A stretch of DNA of 64,000 nucleotides from Caviibacter sp963550915 (GTDB lineage: Bacteria > Fusobacteriota > Fusobacteriia > Fusobacteriales > Leptotrichiaceae), in assembly GCA_963550915.1 (NCBI GenBank), contig CAUVEB010000003.1, positions 62,001 to 126,000 of the forward strand. The letters run 5' to 3'. Below the pieces are notes generated by a model. That model worked only from the letters and a program-made list of their open reading frames with translations. It did not search any database and was not told the origin of the DNA. Made by a program: the position numbers and the translations under genes. Below, piece after piece: positions 1 to 8,897 of this stretch (position 1 is the first letter of the stretch; each line of letters begins with the position of its first letter).

Positions 1-3
1 ACA

Positions 4-594
4 ATGAAAAAATTAATTACAATTTTATTATCTATTATGTCATTAAGTGTTATCACTTTTTCACATAAACACAAAGCACCAACATTTGAAAAATCAAAGA
101 CATATGCAGCTTGTGATTTAAATAAAAATTTACCAATAAAAATGACTATTGGAACATCAGAAGGTAAAGATATGTTATACATACCAGGTTATGGTAGAGT
201 TTTCTTAGTTAAAACAGACTATGGTTATCAAGATGTAAATAACAACTTTAATGTATTTGTTATGGGAGATAAATTAAGAATAGGTGCAAATGTTACTATG
301 TTTGATTTAAATTACACATATCCAGAAAGATACAAAAAAGGAGAATTTTATCACTCTTTTGCAGGATATCTTCATTCACATATTTACCCTATGGTTGAAA
401 AGAATGTAATAAAAATTGGAGAAATGGAATACAATGTTGTAAAAAGCGTAGATAAATTTAGTGAATCAACACTTTATACAGAAGAAAATGGTAAATTTAC
501 AGTATTATTTGTTCGTAATTTAGGAAAAGAAAAGTCTCCAATGCCTAATATTGCTGAATTTAAATTTACTGCAGATTTATGCCCTACTAAATAA
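4..594 (+). CDS. Secreted protein of unknown function
   Basis: I do not recognise this 196-residue protein. It opens with a lysine pair and a hydrophobic stretch of about 15 residues ending near Ser20, which reads as a signal peptide, so export is likely. The rest is polar with many aromatics and no repeat or cysteine cluster; one cysteine lies near residue 38 and one near the end. The ATG is at the very edge of the window, so its ribosome site cannot be seen and an upstream start is not excluded. A terminator-like hairpin follows about 105 bases after the stop. Confidence 0.75.
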   Translation: MKKLITILLSIMSLSVITFSHKHKAPTFEKSKTYAACDLNKNLPIKMTIGTSEGKDMLYIPGYGRVFLVKTDYGYQDVNNNFNVFVMGDKLRIGANVTMFDLNYTYPERYKKGEFYHSFAGYLHSHIYPMVEKNVIKIGEMEYNVVKSVDKFSESTLYTEENGKFTVLFVRNLGKEKSPMPNIAEFKFTADLCPTK

Positions 595-698
595 TGTGAA
601 AATAAGTTAAATTTAATGTTATTCTAAGATAATTCTAATATTTATATGTTATACTACAATTGTAGTAAAGATATAAATAATCATGTTTTTTCGAAAAG

Positions 699-722
699 AA
701 CTCAGTTAGGTCTGAGTTTTTT
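699..722 (+). terminator. Intrinsic terminator before asnS
   Basis: A 7-bp perfect stem (AACTCAG / CTGAGTT) with loop TTAGGT is followed by a run of T. It probably ends transcription of the secreted-protein gene and isolates the asnS promoter downstream. Confidence 0.8.
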
Positions 723-772
723 TATTTTACACTAAAAATAGTATTTTACTAATATTTATTAGGCTTGTTTTA

Positions 773-801
773 TTGTTAAATAAGTCATATTGTGATATAA
801 T
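773..801 (+). promoter_or_regulatory. asnS promoter
   Basis: TTGTTA, a 17-base spacer and TATAAT, with TG one base before the -10 (extended -10). The transcript would begin near 808, leaving a leader under 30 bases, too short for a T-box. GGGAG at 826-830 is the ribosome site. Confidence 0.75.
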
Positions 802-835
802 TAGCTATTAAAGAAAAGAAAAAAGGGAGTACATT

Positions 836-2203
836 ATGGAATTAAGAGAACTTATGCAAAATATCGATACATATCTTGGAAAGACTGTAGAATTAGACGG
901 TTGGGTTAAAAAGAATAGAGATCAAAAAAACTTTGGATTTATTGAATTTAATGACGGAACAAATTTTAAGAGTATACAAGTTGTATACGAAGAAAGTTTA
1001 GATAATTTTTCAGATATAGCTAAATTAAATGTGTATTCATCAATTAAAGTTATAGGTGAAGTTGTTAGATCACAAGGTAAAGGTCAAGAATATGAAATAA
1101 AAGCAACAAAAATAGATATATATAATAATTGTGATTTAGATTATCCATTACAAAATAAAAGACATAGTTTTGAATTTTTAAGAACTATATCACATTTAAG
1201 ACCAAGAACAAATACATTTAATGCAGTTTTTAGAGTAAGATCACTGCTAGCATATGCACTGCATAAATTTTTCCAAGAAAAAGGTTTTGTTTATGTACAA
1301 ACTCCAATATTAACAGGAACAGATGCAGAAGGTGCTGGAGAAATGTTTACTGTTACAACTTTAGATTTAAATAGTCCAAAAAAAGCAGATTTTAAAGAAG
1401 ACTTTTTTGGTAAACCTGCATATTTAACAGTTACAGGTCAATTACACGTTGAAGCTTTCAACTCTGCATTTAGAAATACATATACTTTTGGACCAACTTT
1501 TAGAGCTGAACAATCAAATACAACAAAGCACGCAGCAGAATTTTGGATGGTAGAACCTGAAATAGCTTTTGCGGACCTAAGTGTTAATATGGATATAATT
1601 GAAGAAATGATAAAATATATAATTAGATATGTAATGGAAAATGCACCAGATGAAATGGAATTTTTCAACAGTTTCATTGAAAAAGGATTGTTTGATAAAT
1701 TAAATAATATACTTGAAAATGGATTTGCAAGAGTTACATATACTAAAGCTATAGAGTTACTTGAACAGGTACAAAATGAATTTGAAATACCAGTAGAATG
1801 GGGTATGGATTTAAAAACAGAACATGAAAGATATTTAGCAGAAAAAATCTATAAAAGACCAGTTTTTGTTACAGATTATCCAAAGGATATAAAGGCATTT
1901 TATATGAAATTAAACGAAGACAACAAAACTGTAAGAGCAGTTGACTTATTAGCACCTGGTATTGGTGAAATAGTTGGTGGAAGTCAACGTGAAGAAAATT
2001 ACGACAAACTTATGGAAGTAATAAATGAAAAAGGATTAAAATTTGATGAATATTTATGGTATTTAGATCTTAGAAAATATGGATCAGTACCACATTCAGG
2101 TTTTGGACTAGGATTTGAAAGAATGCTTATGTATATAACAGGGATGGCAAATATTAGAGATGTATTACCATTTCCTAGAACTACAAAATCACTTGAATAT
2201 TAG
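836..2203 (+). CDS. asnS: Asparagine--tRNA ligase
   Basis: Charges tRNA-Asn with asparagine in the cytoplasm. It has an N-terminal OB-fold anticodon-binding domain (about residues 1-115, with GWVKKNR near residue 22), then a class II catalytic core: motif 2 region with FGPTFRAE near residue 220, and a C-terminal motif 3 GFGLGFERM. The length of 455 residues is normal for AsnRS, and the long spacer between domains plus FRAEQSN fit AsnRS rather than AspRS, which has its own gene at 58529. Start ATG has GGGAG upstream. The TPR gene follows 11 bases after the stop and may share the transcript. Confidence 0.95.
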   Translation: MELRELMQNIDTYLGKTVELDGWVKKNRDQKNFGFIEFNDGTNFKSIQVVYEESLDNFSDIAKLNVYSSIKVIGEVVRSQGKGQEYEIKATKIDIYNNCDLDYPLQNKRHSFEFLRTISHLRPRTNTFNAVFRVRSLLAYALHKFFQEKGFVYVQTPILTGTDAEGAGEMFTVTTLDLNSPKKADFKEDFFGKPAYLTVTGQLHVEAFNSAFRNTYTFGPTFRAEQSNTTKHAAEFWMVEPEIAFADLSVNMDIIEEMIKYIIRYVMENAPDEMEFFNSFIEKGLFDKLNNILENGFARVTYTKAIELLEQVQNEFEIPVEWGMDLKTEHERYLAEKIYKRPVFVTDYPKDIKAFYMKLNEDNKTVRAVDLLAPGIGEIVGGSQREENYDKLMEVINEKGLKFDEYLWYLDLRKYGSVPHSGFGLGFERMLMYITGMANIRDVLPFPRTTKSLEY

Positions 2204-2214
2204 AAAGGTAAGTT

Positions 2215-2898
2215 ATGAAAAGAATATTAATTGCAATAACTCTAATATGTTCTTCATTTGTGTTTGCTGAATTTTTGGATGAAATAAATAAAATTGATAA
2301 TGAAATACAAAATAAAAATTATGAAAAAGCATATAGAATGAGTGTTAATATGCTTTCTAATTCAAATTTAAGTACTACAGAAAAAGCAACTGTAGAAGCA
2401 CTTATTCAAGATATTGAAAATAAGATGAAAATAGTAAGTATAGATGAAACATTAAGTGCCATTACAAATGGTACAATTACATTACCAAGTGAAACTGTAT
2501 CAAGCTCTACAAAGTTTGAAAAATATAAAGAATATGAAAAGCAAGTTCTTTCTACAAATAATGAAGATGCTATACATAGTTTAGCACTATTATATGTTAA
2601 AGACGGACTTTATGAAAGAGCCATGCATTTAGCTTTAAAAGATAAAAAAGGATCTATAAAAAATATTTACCTTGCTGCAACTTGTGCAAGAATGATAGGT
2701 AAATATGACACATCTATAAATTTATATAACAAAGTATTAAATGTTGACGGACAACATGCTAAATCAATATTAGGTTTAGCTATGGCATACAAAGGAAAAG
2801 GAGATTTTGATAAAGCATTACATTATATGCAAAAATATTCACATTATGATAGTTCAGCTGAAGTGATAAATGCCATTAATTCATTACAATCCAGATAG
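2215..2898 (+). CDS. Exported TPR-repeat protein
   Basis: A 227-residue protein with a short signal peptide (MKRILIAITLICSSFVFA, cleavage probably after FA). The C-terminal half holds tetratricopeptide-like helix pairs: segments around ALLYVKDGLYERAMHLAL and GLAMAYKGKGDFDKALHYM have the spacing of Gly/Ala/Tyr expected of TPRs. It is likely a periplasmic scaffold, but no partner is evident. The start ATG follows GAAAGGTAAG; the gene sits between asnS and the dprA-like gene with small gaps. Confidence 0.75.
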   Translation: MKRILIAITLICSSFVFAEFLDEINKIDNEIQNKNYEKAYRMSVNMLSNSNLSTTEKATVEALIQDIENKMKIVSIDETLSAITNGTITLPSETVSSSTKFEKYKEYEKQVLSTNNEDAIHSLALLYVKDGLYERAMHLALKDKKGSIKNIYLAATCARMIGKYDTSINLYNKVLNVDGQHAKSILGLAMAYKGKGDFDKALHYMQKYSHYDSSAEVINAINSLQSR

Positions 2899-2905
2899 GA
2901 GTAGT

Positions 2906-3784
2906 ATGAAATGGACTACATTATTATTAAGTGAATTAAATGATAATGAAATAAGAATTTTTATGAAAAAATATAGTACTCTTGATATGGTTTATGCTAA
3001 TATAGATAATTTTTCTGAAAACATTAAAGAAAAACTATCTAAATGCTATAACAAGAAGTATGATATGAAGCAACTAGATGAAAATAAAGTTAGGATTGTT
3101 TCATATCACGATTTAGAATATCCGACATATTTAAAACAAATTTATGATTTTCCACCTTTTATATACCTAAAAGGTAAGAAACTCAATATAGTAAATTCTG
3201 TTGGTATAGTCGGAGCAAATAAAAACAGTATTTTAGGTAAAAAATCTTGTGAAAAAATAATAAATGAACTTAATTATTATGATAATATCTGTATAATTAG
3301 CACACTTTCACAAGGTATAAGTAATATAAGTCTTAATAAGGCATTAAATTTAGATATGAAAACTATATTAATTCTAGCAACTGATATATTTTCATATTAT
3401 CCAAAAATAAATAAAGAACTACAAGAGAAAATAGAAATAAATGGAACAGTTATAACTGAAATAAGACCTAATTCAAAAATGCAAAAAAGAAATCTTATCA
3501 TGCGTAGTAGATTAGTTGCCGGATTATCAAGAGCCATATTTATTCCGCAGTCGTATATGGTTGGAGAAGCAATGATAACATCAAAATTTGCTTTAGAATA
3601 CAATAGGGATATTTATTGCACTCCTGCAGATATTTTTAACTCATCATTTAGGGGTTGTAATGAGTTAATCACTAAAAATTACGCTAAGTTAATAAGAAGT
3701 GCAGATGATATAGCTTACGAGTATAACTGGAGGAGAAAAAGTGAAGAAGTATTTAGTAATAGTAGAGTCGCCATCAAAGGCTAA
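2906..3784 (+). CDS. dprA: DprA-like DNA-processing protein (divergent)
   Basis: DprA proteins bind single-stranded DNA and load RecA during transformation. This 292-residue protein has the N-terminal helical region, the HDLEYPTYLKQIYDFPPFIYLKG stretch split by the usual DprA pattern (YPxxLxxIxDxPxxLYxxG), and a Rossmann-like domain starting VGIVGANKN. The normally conserved SGxAxGID segment is replaced by STLSQGISN, so the active pocket is altered. GGAG four bases upstream selects ATG at 2906 over the longer frame at 2870, which would overlap the TPR gene. Its 3' end overlaps topA by 44 bases; dprA-topA adjacency is common. Confidence 0.8.
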   Translation: MKWTTLLLSELNDNEIRIFMKKYSTLDMVYANIDNFSENIKEKLSKCYNKKYDMKQLDENKVRIVSYHDLEYPTYLKQIYDFPPFIYLKGKKLNIVNSVGIVGANKNSILGKKSCEKIINELNYYDNICIISTLSQGISNISLNKALNLDMKTILILATDIFSYYPKINKELQEKIEINGTVITEIRPNSKMQKRNLIMRSRLVAGLSRAIFIPQSYMVGEAMITSKFALEYNRDIYCTPADIFNSSFRGCNELITKNYAKLIRSADDIAYEYNWRRKSEEVFSNSRVAIKG

Positions 3785-5975
3785 AACAATAGAAAAAATA
3801 CTAGGTAAAGAATATGAAGTTTGTGCATCTTATGGACATGTTATAGATTTACCTAAAACTAAATTAGGTATTGATGTAGAAAATGGATATAATCCACAGT
3901 ATAAGATGATAAAGGGTAAATCTGCAATTTTAAAAGAGTTAGCCAATAAATCTAAAAAAAGTGATATAGTCTATTTAGCATCAGATTTGGATAGGGAAGG
4001 TGAAGCTATTGCTTGGCATATCTCAAACTATATTTCTTGTCCTGATAAATCTAAAAGAATAGTTTTTAATGAAATAACAGAAAAAGCGGTTAAGAATGCA
4101 GTTGCAAATCCAAGACTTATAGATGAAAATCTAGTAAATGCACAACAAGCAAGAAGACTACTTGATAGAATAGTAGGATATAAAATAAGCCCTTTATTAT
4201 GGAAAACTATAAATAAAAATGCTAGTGCAGGAAGAGTTCAATCTGTTACACTGCGTATGATATGTGACTTAGAAGATGAGATTAAATCTTTTGTTCCTAA
4301 AAAATATTGGGAAGTTAATGCAAAGCTTGAAAATGGTATAGAGCTTGGTCTTAATAAAATTAATGATGAAAAGATAGATAAAATATTTTCTGAAGATGTA
4401 GTTGAAAAAATAAGAAAAGACTTAGAAAAGAAGAGTTTAAAATTAGCAAAAATTGATATTAAAAAGAAAACTCAAAAACCACAATTAGTATTTAAAACAA
4501 GTACTTTACAACAAAGTGCATCATCATATTTAGGTTTTTCTGCAGCAAAAACAATGAGAATAGCACAACAACTATATGAGGGTCTTGAGATTTTTGGACA
4601 AACTAAAGGTCTTATAACATACATGAGAACCGATTCAACTAGGGTAGCACAAGATGCACAAAATGAAGCAAAAAAATATATAACTAAGACTTTAGGAAAA
4701 GAGTATGTTGGATTTTATGTTTCTAAAAATAATAATGCACAAGATGCACACGAAGGTATAAGACCATCATATTTAGAGTTTGAACCTGATAAGATTGAAA
4801 GTTATCTATCAAAAGATCAAAATAAGTTATATAGTCTTATTTGGCGTAGATTTATAACTTCTCAACTTGCAGCAGTAAAATATGATCAAATGCAAATAAG
4901 TGCAACAAATAAAGAGTATGAATTTACAGGAACTATTAATAAAGTAACATTTGACGGATACTATAAATATCAAAAATCAGAAGATGATATTAAAACACAA
5001 GATTTTCCTGATATTCATGTAGATGATGAACTTAAAATATCAAAATTAGATATAAAAGAAAATATGACTAAAGCACCTAGTAGATTTTCAGAAGCTACTT
5101 TAGTCAAAAAATTAGAACAAGAAGGAATAGGAAGACCTTCAACTTATGCAAGTATAATAGATACTCTAACAACAAGAGAGTATATTAGTATAGTTGATAA
5201 AAAAATAAGTCCTACTATTTTAGGGTATAGTGTTAAAAATGAATTAGTAGATCATTTTAAAAATATAATGGACATAAAATTCACTGCAAATATGGAAACA
5301 GATTTAGACAAGATTGCAGAAGGTAATGAAAAGTGGAATGAAATTTTAGATAAATATTATACTTCACTTGAAAAAGAAATAAGTGTATATGAAAAAGATA
5401 TTACAGAAATTTCAAACCTAAGAATAGAATCAGATATACTAGATAAAAATGGTAAACCTATGATACTTAAAAGTGGAAGATTTGGTAAATATTTAATATC
5501 TGAAACTGATGAAAATGAGAAGATATCATTAAAAGGTGTACAAATATCAAAAGATGAAATCAAAACAGAAAAAATCTTTGTAAAAGACAGACTTGAACAA
5601 GTACTACAAGATAAAAAAGGTATACCAACAGATCTTTATACATCATCAAACAAGAGATACTATCTAAAAAAAGGAAGATTTGGAGATTATCTTGAAAGTG
5701 AAGATTATGAAAACGATAATAAAAGATTAGCACTAAGTAGCGAAATAAAAACAAAACTTAAAAAAGGTCAAATTAAAACAGAAAATAATGAGCTTAAGAT
5801 AAGTGAGCTAATTAATAAAGAAATAAAAGAAAATGCAAAATTAATAGAACAGGCAGGAGAATGTGAAAAATGTGGTTCACATTTTATAGTCAAAAAAGGA
5901 AGATTTGGTAAATTTTTAGCTTGTTCTAAATATCCTGAATGTAAGAATATAAAAAATATAAAAAAAGGTAAATAA
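3741..5975 (+). CDS. topA: DNA topoisomerase I
   Basis: Type IA topoisomerase that relaxes negative supercoils. The GTG start has AGGAG upstream, inside the end of the dprA-like gene. The TOPRIM domain begins at residue 1 (VIVESPSKAKTIEKILG), with SDLDREGEAIAWH around residues 80-93. The catalytic tyrosine lies in GLITYMRTDSTR, close to residue 294. The C-terminal part has GRFGKYL/GRFGDYL-type topo C-terminal repeats and then one four-cysteine zinc finger (CEKC...CSKYPEC), against three such modules in the E. coli enzyme. 744 residues is within the family range. Confidence 0.96.
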   Translation: MKKYLVIVESPSKAKTIEKILGKEYEVCASYGHVIDLPKTKLGIDVENGYNPQYKMIKGKSAILKELANKSKKSDIVYLASDLDREGEAIAWHISNYISCPDKSKRIVFNEITEKAVKNAVANPRLIDENLVNAQQARRLLDRIVGYKISPLLWKTINKNASAGRVQSVTLRMICDLEDEIKSFVPKKYWEVNAKLENGIELGLNKINDEKIDKIFSEDVVEKIRKDLEKKSLKLAKIDIKKKTQKPQLVFKTSTLQQSASSYLGFSAAKTMRIAQQLYEGLEIFGQTKGLITYMRTDSTRVAQDAQNEAKKYITKTLGKEYVGFYVSKNNNAQDAHEGIRPSYLEFEPDKIESYLSKDQNKLYSLIWRRFITSQLAAVKYDQMQISATNKEYEFTGTINKVTFDGYYKYQKSEDDIKTQDFPDIHVDDELKISKLDIKENMTKAPSRFSEATLVKKLEQEGIGRPSTYASIIDTLTTREYISIVDKKISPTILGYSVKNELVDHFKNIMDIKFTANMETDLDKIAEGNEKWNEILDKYYTSLEKEISVYEKDITEISNLRIESDILDKNGKPMILKSGRFGKYLISETDENEKISLKGVQISKDEIKTEKIFVKDRLEQVLQDKKGIPTDLYTSSNKRYYLKKGRFGDYLESEDYENDNKRLALSSEIKTKLKKGQIKTENNELKISELINKEIKENAKLIEQAGECEKCGSHFIVKKGRFGKFLACSKYPECKNIKNIKKGK

Positions 5976-5977
5976 AA

Positions 5978-6877
5978 ATGAGAAAAAGTGTAGATAGTTA
6001 TTTATACTATAATGAAATAATATTAGGTAAAAGTTATAACACTATAAGATCATATAAAAATGACCTAAATCAGTTTATAACTTATTTAGAAGAAAATGAA
6101 GGAATAAAAGACTTTAAAGATGTTGAAATTATAACATTTAGATCTTTTATTGCTTATTTAAATTCAGATATTAAAATAACTAAAAGAAGTATAAATAGAA
6201 AATTATCTGCTATAAGAAGTTTTTTTGAATATTTAGTAAAAAATAATAAATTAGAAGAAAATAAAGCTATATATATTAATATGCCTAAGTTTGAAAATAA
6301 ACTTCCAAGTTTTCTTTTAAAAGAAGATATGGAAAAAGTAAGACTTGTAATAAATACAAATAATATTCTAGGGCTAAGAGATAGAGCTATAATTGAAATG
6401 CTCTATTCAAGTGGTATACGTTCTAGTGAATTACTTGATCTAAGTGAAAATATGATAAATATGCAAGATAGAGAATTAAGAGTAATAGGTAAAGGAAATA
6501 AAGAGCGTATAACTTTTTTTAGTAAAACTGCTAAAAAGTATCTAACAGAATATATAGAAGCTAAAAAATCTAAGACTTATTATGATAAAAATATAGTATT
6601 TGCAAATTCAAAAGGTGGTAAATTAACAACTAGATCACTTAGAAGACTTATTGAAGACTATAATAAAAGAAGTGGTATAACAAAAGAGTTGACTCCACAC
6701 GTATTTAGACATACATTTGCAACACAACTTTTAAATAGTGGTGTTGATATAAGGTATGTTCAAGAATTACTAGGACATACAAGTATAGCAACAACACAAT
6801 TTTATACACATGTAAGTAAAAAAGCATTAAGGGATGTATATTTAAAAACGCATCCCTTTGCAAAAGAAGATGAATAA
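5978..6877 (+). CDS. Tyrosine recombinase XerC/XerD-like
   Basis: Site-specific recombinase, likely resolving chromosome dimers at dif. The N-terminal core-binding domain covers about residues 1-100. The catalytic domain holds the expected set: Arg148 in SSGIRSSE, a lysine in GKGNKE (172-175), His241 and Arg244 in HVFRHTFA, His267 in LGHTS, and Tyr276 in TQFYTH. At 299 residues it has the usual Xer size. It starts 2 bases after topA, a position typical of xerC in many genomes; with no second Xer in view I leave XerC versus XerD open. Confidence 0.9.
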   Translation: MRKSVDSYLYYNEIILGKSYNTIRSYKNDLNQFITYLEENEGIKDFKDVEIITFRSFIAYLNSDIKITKRSINRKLSAIRSFFEYLVKNNKLEENKAIYINMPKFENKLPSFLLKEDMEKVRLVINTNNILGLRDRAIIEMLYSSGIRSSELLDLSENMINMQDRELRVIGKGNKERITFFSKTAKKYLTEYIEAKKSKTYYDKNIVFANSKGGKLTTRSLRRLIEDYNKRSGITKELTPHVFRHTFATQLLNSGVDIRYVQELLGHTSIATTQFYTHVSKKALRDVYLKTHPFAKEDE

Positions 6878-6900
6878 TTAAAGTTTAGAAAGGAAGTAGT

Positions 6901-8031
6901 ATGAGTCAAAAATATTGCACAGGTTGTGCTTTATTATTGCAAACAGAAAATGAAAATGAAGTTGGATATATACCACTTGAAAAATATATAACATCTAGTA
7001 ATTTAGTATGTAAAAGATGTTTTAGATTAAAAAATTATGGAGAAAAACCAAAAGACATCGAAGATAAAGAAGAATATGTAAAAATAGTTAAAAAGGTATT
7101 AAATGAAGTTGACATAGTAATGCCTATTTTTGATGTAATTGATTTAGAAGCATCACTTACAACTGAAATAATAGATATGTTAGAAGATAAAAAGACTTTT
7201 GTAATTTTAAATAAATTAGACTTACTTCCTAAATACTTTACTGCAACAGAAGTTGCACAGTGGTTTAAATCAAGATTAAATTTAGAAAATATATTTCCTG
7301 ATGATATATCATTTGTTTCAACAAAATCAAAGTTTGGTATAAATGGTATATTAAAGAAAATAAAGACTATGTCCTTAGATAAAAAGAGTGTTAAAGTTGG
7401 AGTTATTGGTGTATCAAATGTAGGAAAATCATCAGTACTTAACTTGCTTTTAGGGCAAAACAAAATTACAACATCAAAATATTCAGGGACAACAAAGGGA
7501 AGTATAAAAAATTCAGTAGTTTTTAAAAATTTAAAAATAACATTTATTGATACACCAGGTTTAATACCAGACGGTAGAATAAGTGATTTACTTCCAGATA
7601 AAACAGGTATAAAACTTGTACCAACAACAGAGATTGCAAGAAAAACATTTACTTTAAATGAAGGACAAGTATTCATGTTTTCAAATCTTATGTACTTTAG
7701 GGTAAATAAGAAGTGTACAATACAAGTATTTGCATCAAAATATGTTGAATATCATGTTACAAATTCTAAAAAATGTGATGAATTAATGAGTTCAAATTTT
7801 TTTAAACTATTAGATGAAGATAATACAAAAGAATATTTAAAAAATGAATTTTGCAAAGAAAATATTGTAGTTCCTTATGGAGAAGATTTATGTATATCAG
7901 GACTTGGATTTATTGAAATAAATAAGGGTATTCTTGATATAGAAATATATAAACCAAAATATGTAACAATTAAGACTAGAGAAAGTATATCAAGGCTTAA
8001 AAGAGCAAATGAAGAGGAAGATATATGGTAA
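6901..8031 (+). CDS. yqeH: Ribosome-biogenesis GTPase YqeH
   Basis: Circularly permuted GTPase needed for 30S assembly in Bacillus. An N-terminal zinc finger (C6, C9, C37, C40) is followed by the G motifs in permuted order: NKLD (104-107), then the P-loop GVSNVGKSS (170-178), then DTPG (217-220). The C-terminal 150 residues are the YqeH-specific RNA-binding part. AGGAAG precedes the ATG. The stop overlaps the start of a 40-codon ORF. Confidence 0.93.
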   Translation: MSQKYCTGCALLLQTENENEVGYIPLEKYITSSNLVCKRCFRLKNYGEKPKDIEDKEEYVKIVKKVLNEVDIVMPIFDVIDLEASLTTEIIDMLEDKKTFVILNKLDLLPKYFTATEVAQWFKSRLNLENIFPDDISFVSTKSKFGINGILKKIKTMSLDKKSVKVGVIGVSNVGKSSVLNLLLGQNKITTSKYSGTTKGSIKNSVVFKNLKITFIDTPGLIPDGRISDLLPDKTGIKLVPTTEIARKTFTLNEGQVFMFSNLMYFRVNKKCTIQVFASKYVEYHVTNSKKCDELMSSNFFKLLDEDNTKEYLKNEFCKENIVVPYGEDLCISGLGFIEINKGILDIEIYKPKYVTIKTRESISRLKRANEEEDIW

Positions 8032-8147
8032 AAAAATTTTTAAATAGACTTTTAGTGTTACTAATGATAATTATCGGAATATACGTTGTCACGATAAATA
8101 TAAGTGAAAAAGAGGTCAAAAAAATTGAAAATAGCAGTATTAGGTAG
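8025..8147 (+). CDS. Small single-pass membrane protein (40 aa)
   Basis: ATG at 8025 overlaps the yqeH stop codon, with GAGGAAG starting about 12 bases upstream. It encodes 40 residues: a basic start (MVKKFLNRL), about 17 hydrophobic residues (LLVLLMIIIGIYVV) and a charged tail (SEKEVKKIENS), so a short one-pass membrane protein. It ends inside the next gene, after that gene's TTG start. I know no family. It could be chance, but the ribosome site, the membrane profile and the gap it fills between yqeH and the MBL gene argue for translation. Confidence 0.5.
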   Translation: MVKKFLNRLLVLLMIIIGIYVVTINISEKEVKKIENSSIR

Positions 8148-8892
8148 TGGAAGTGCTGGTAATTGTAGTTTTATTGAAGTTGGTGGCAAAAATATATTAG
8201 TTGATGTAGGTTATAGTGTAAAAAAAATAGAAGAAAAATTAGCAAGTATAGATAAAAATATTTCAGAAATTGACGCAATATTTATTACACATGACCATAG
8301 TGATCATATAAAATCACTTGGAACTATATCAAGAAAGTATGATATCCCTTTATATGTACATGAAGACTCTATAAAAGAAGTTGCACACAAACTGGGAAAA
8401 TTAAACATGGAAAATGTAAGATTTTTAAATGACAGAAAAGTTTTTATTGATAATATTATGATAGAAAACTTTGATGTAATGCATGATTCAGCTCATAATT
8501 TAGGATATAGCTTTTATTATAGAAATGAAAAATTAAGTTATGTTACAGATATAGGTAAAATTACAAATATAGTAAAAAGAGCTTGTGTTGACAGCGATTT
8601 TCTAGCTTTTGAAAGTAATTATGATGTAGATATGCTATTAAATGGTTCATATCACTGGAAGTTAAAAAACAGGGTTAAAAGTAATGTAGGACATATTTCA
8701 AATGAAGAAGCAACAAAATTTTTAGTTGAAATTGCAAATAATAGACTTAAAAAAATATTTTTATTACATTTAAGTTCTGAGAATAATAAGCCTGAACTTG
8801 CATATAATGAACTTAGACCAAAACTTGATAAAAGAATTGATATTGAACTTACAAGTCAAGAAGCAACAAAACTATTTGAATTTAAAAAGTAG
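8125..8892 (+). CDS. Metallo-beta-lactamase-fold protein, WalJ/YycJ-like
   Basis: A 255-residue metallo-hydrolase. The N-terminus MKIAVLGSGSAGNCSFIEVG is the typical start of the WalJ/YycJ (YycI-operon exonuclease-like) family, and THDHSDHIKSLG near residue 60 is the zinc-binding HxHxDH motif; a second His is in VMHDSAHNLGY. A TTG at 8125 with GAGGT eight bases before it fits the family N-terminus better than the GTG at 8104, which lacks a ribosome site. In Firmicutes the relative acts in DNA metabolism and cell-wall homeostasis; the substrate here is not shown by the sequence. Confidence 0.85.
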   Translation: MKIAVLGSGSAGNCSFIEVGGKNILVDVGYSVKKIEEKLASIDKNISEIDAIFITHDHSDHIKSLGTISRKYDIPLYVHEDSIKEVAHKLGKLNMENVRFLNDRKVFIDNIMIENFDVMHDSAHNLGYSFYYRNEKLSYVTDIGKITNIVKRACVDSDFLAFESNYDVDMLLNGSYHWKLKNRVKSNVGHISNEEATKFLVEIANNRLKKIFLLHLSSENNKPELAYNELRPKLDKRIDIELTSQEATKLFEFKK

Positions 8893-8897
8893 GTAAT

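Noticed and set aside
594..836. T-box or other leader riboswitch before asnS (also considered for gltX, hisS, aspS)
   Set aside because: Promoters leave leaders of roughly 30-50 bases or the genes are inside operons, so there is no room for a T-box.
2870..2905. Earlier ATG for the dprA-like gene
   Set aside because: It would lie in the TPR gene without a ribosome site; GGAG points to 2906.
7035..7676. 213-codon open frame on the minus strand inside yqeH
   Set aside because: It is the mirror of a strongly conserved GTPase, has no ribosome site or family pattern, and long antisense frames arise easily in such A+T-rich coding DNA.
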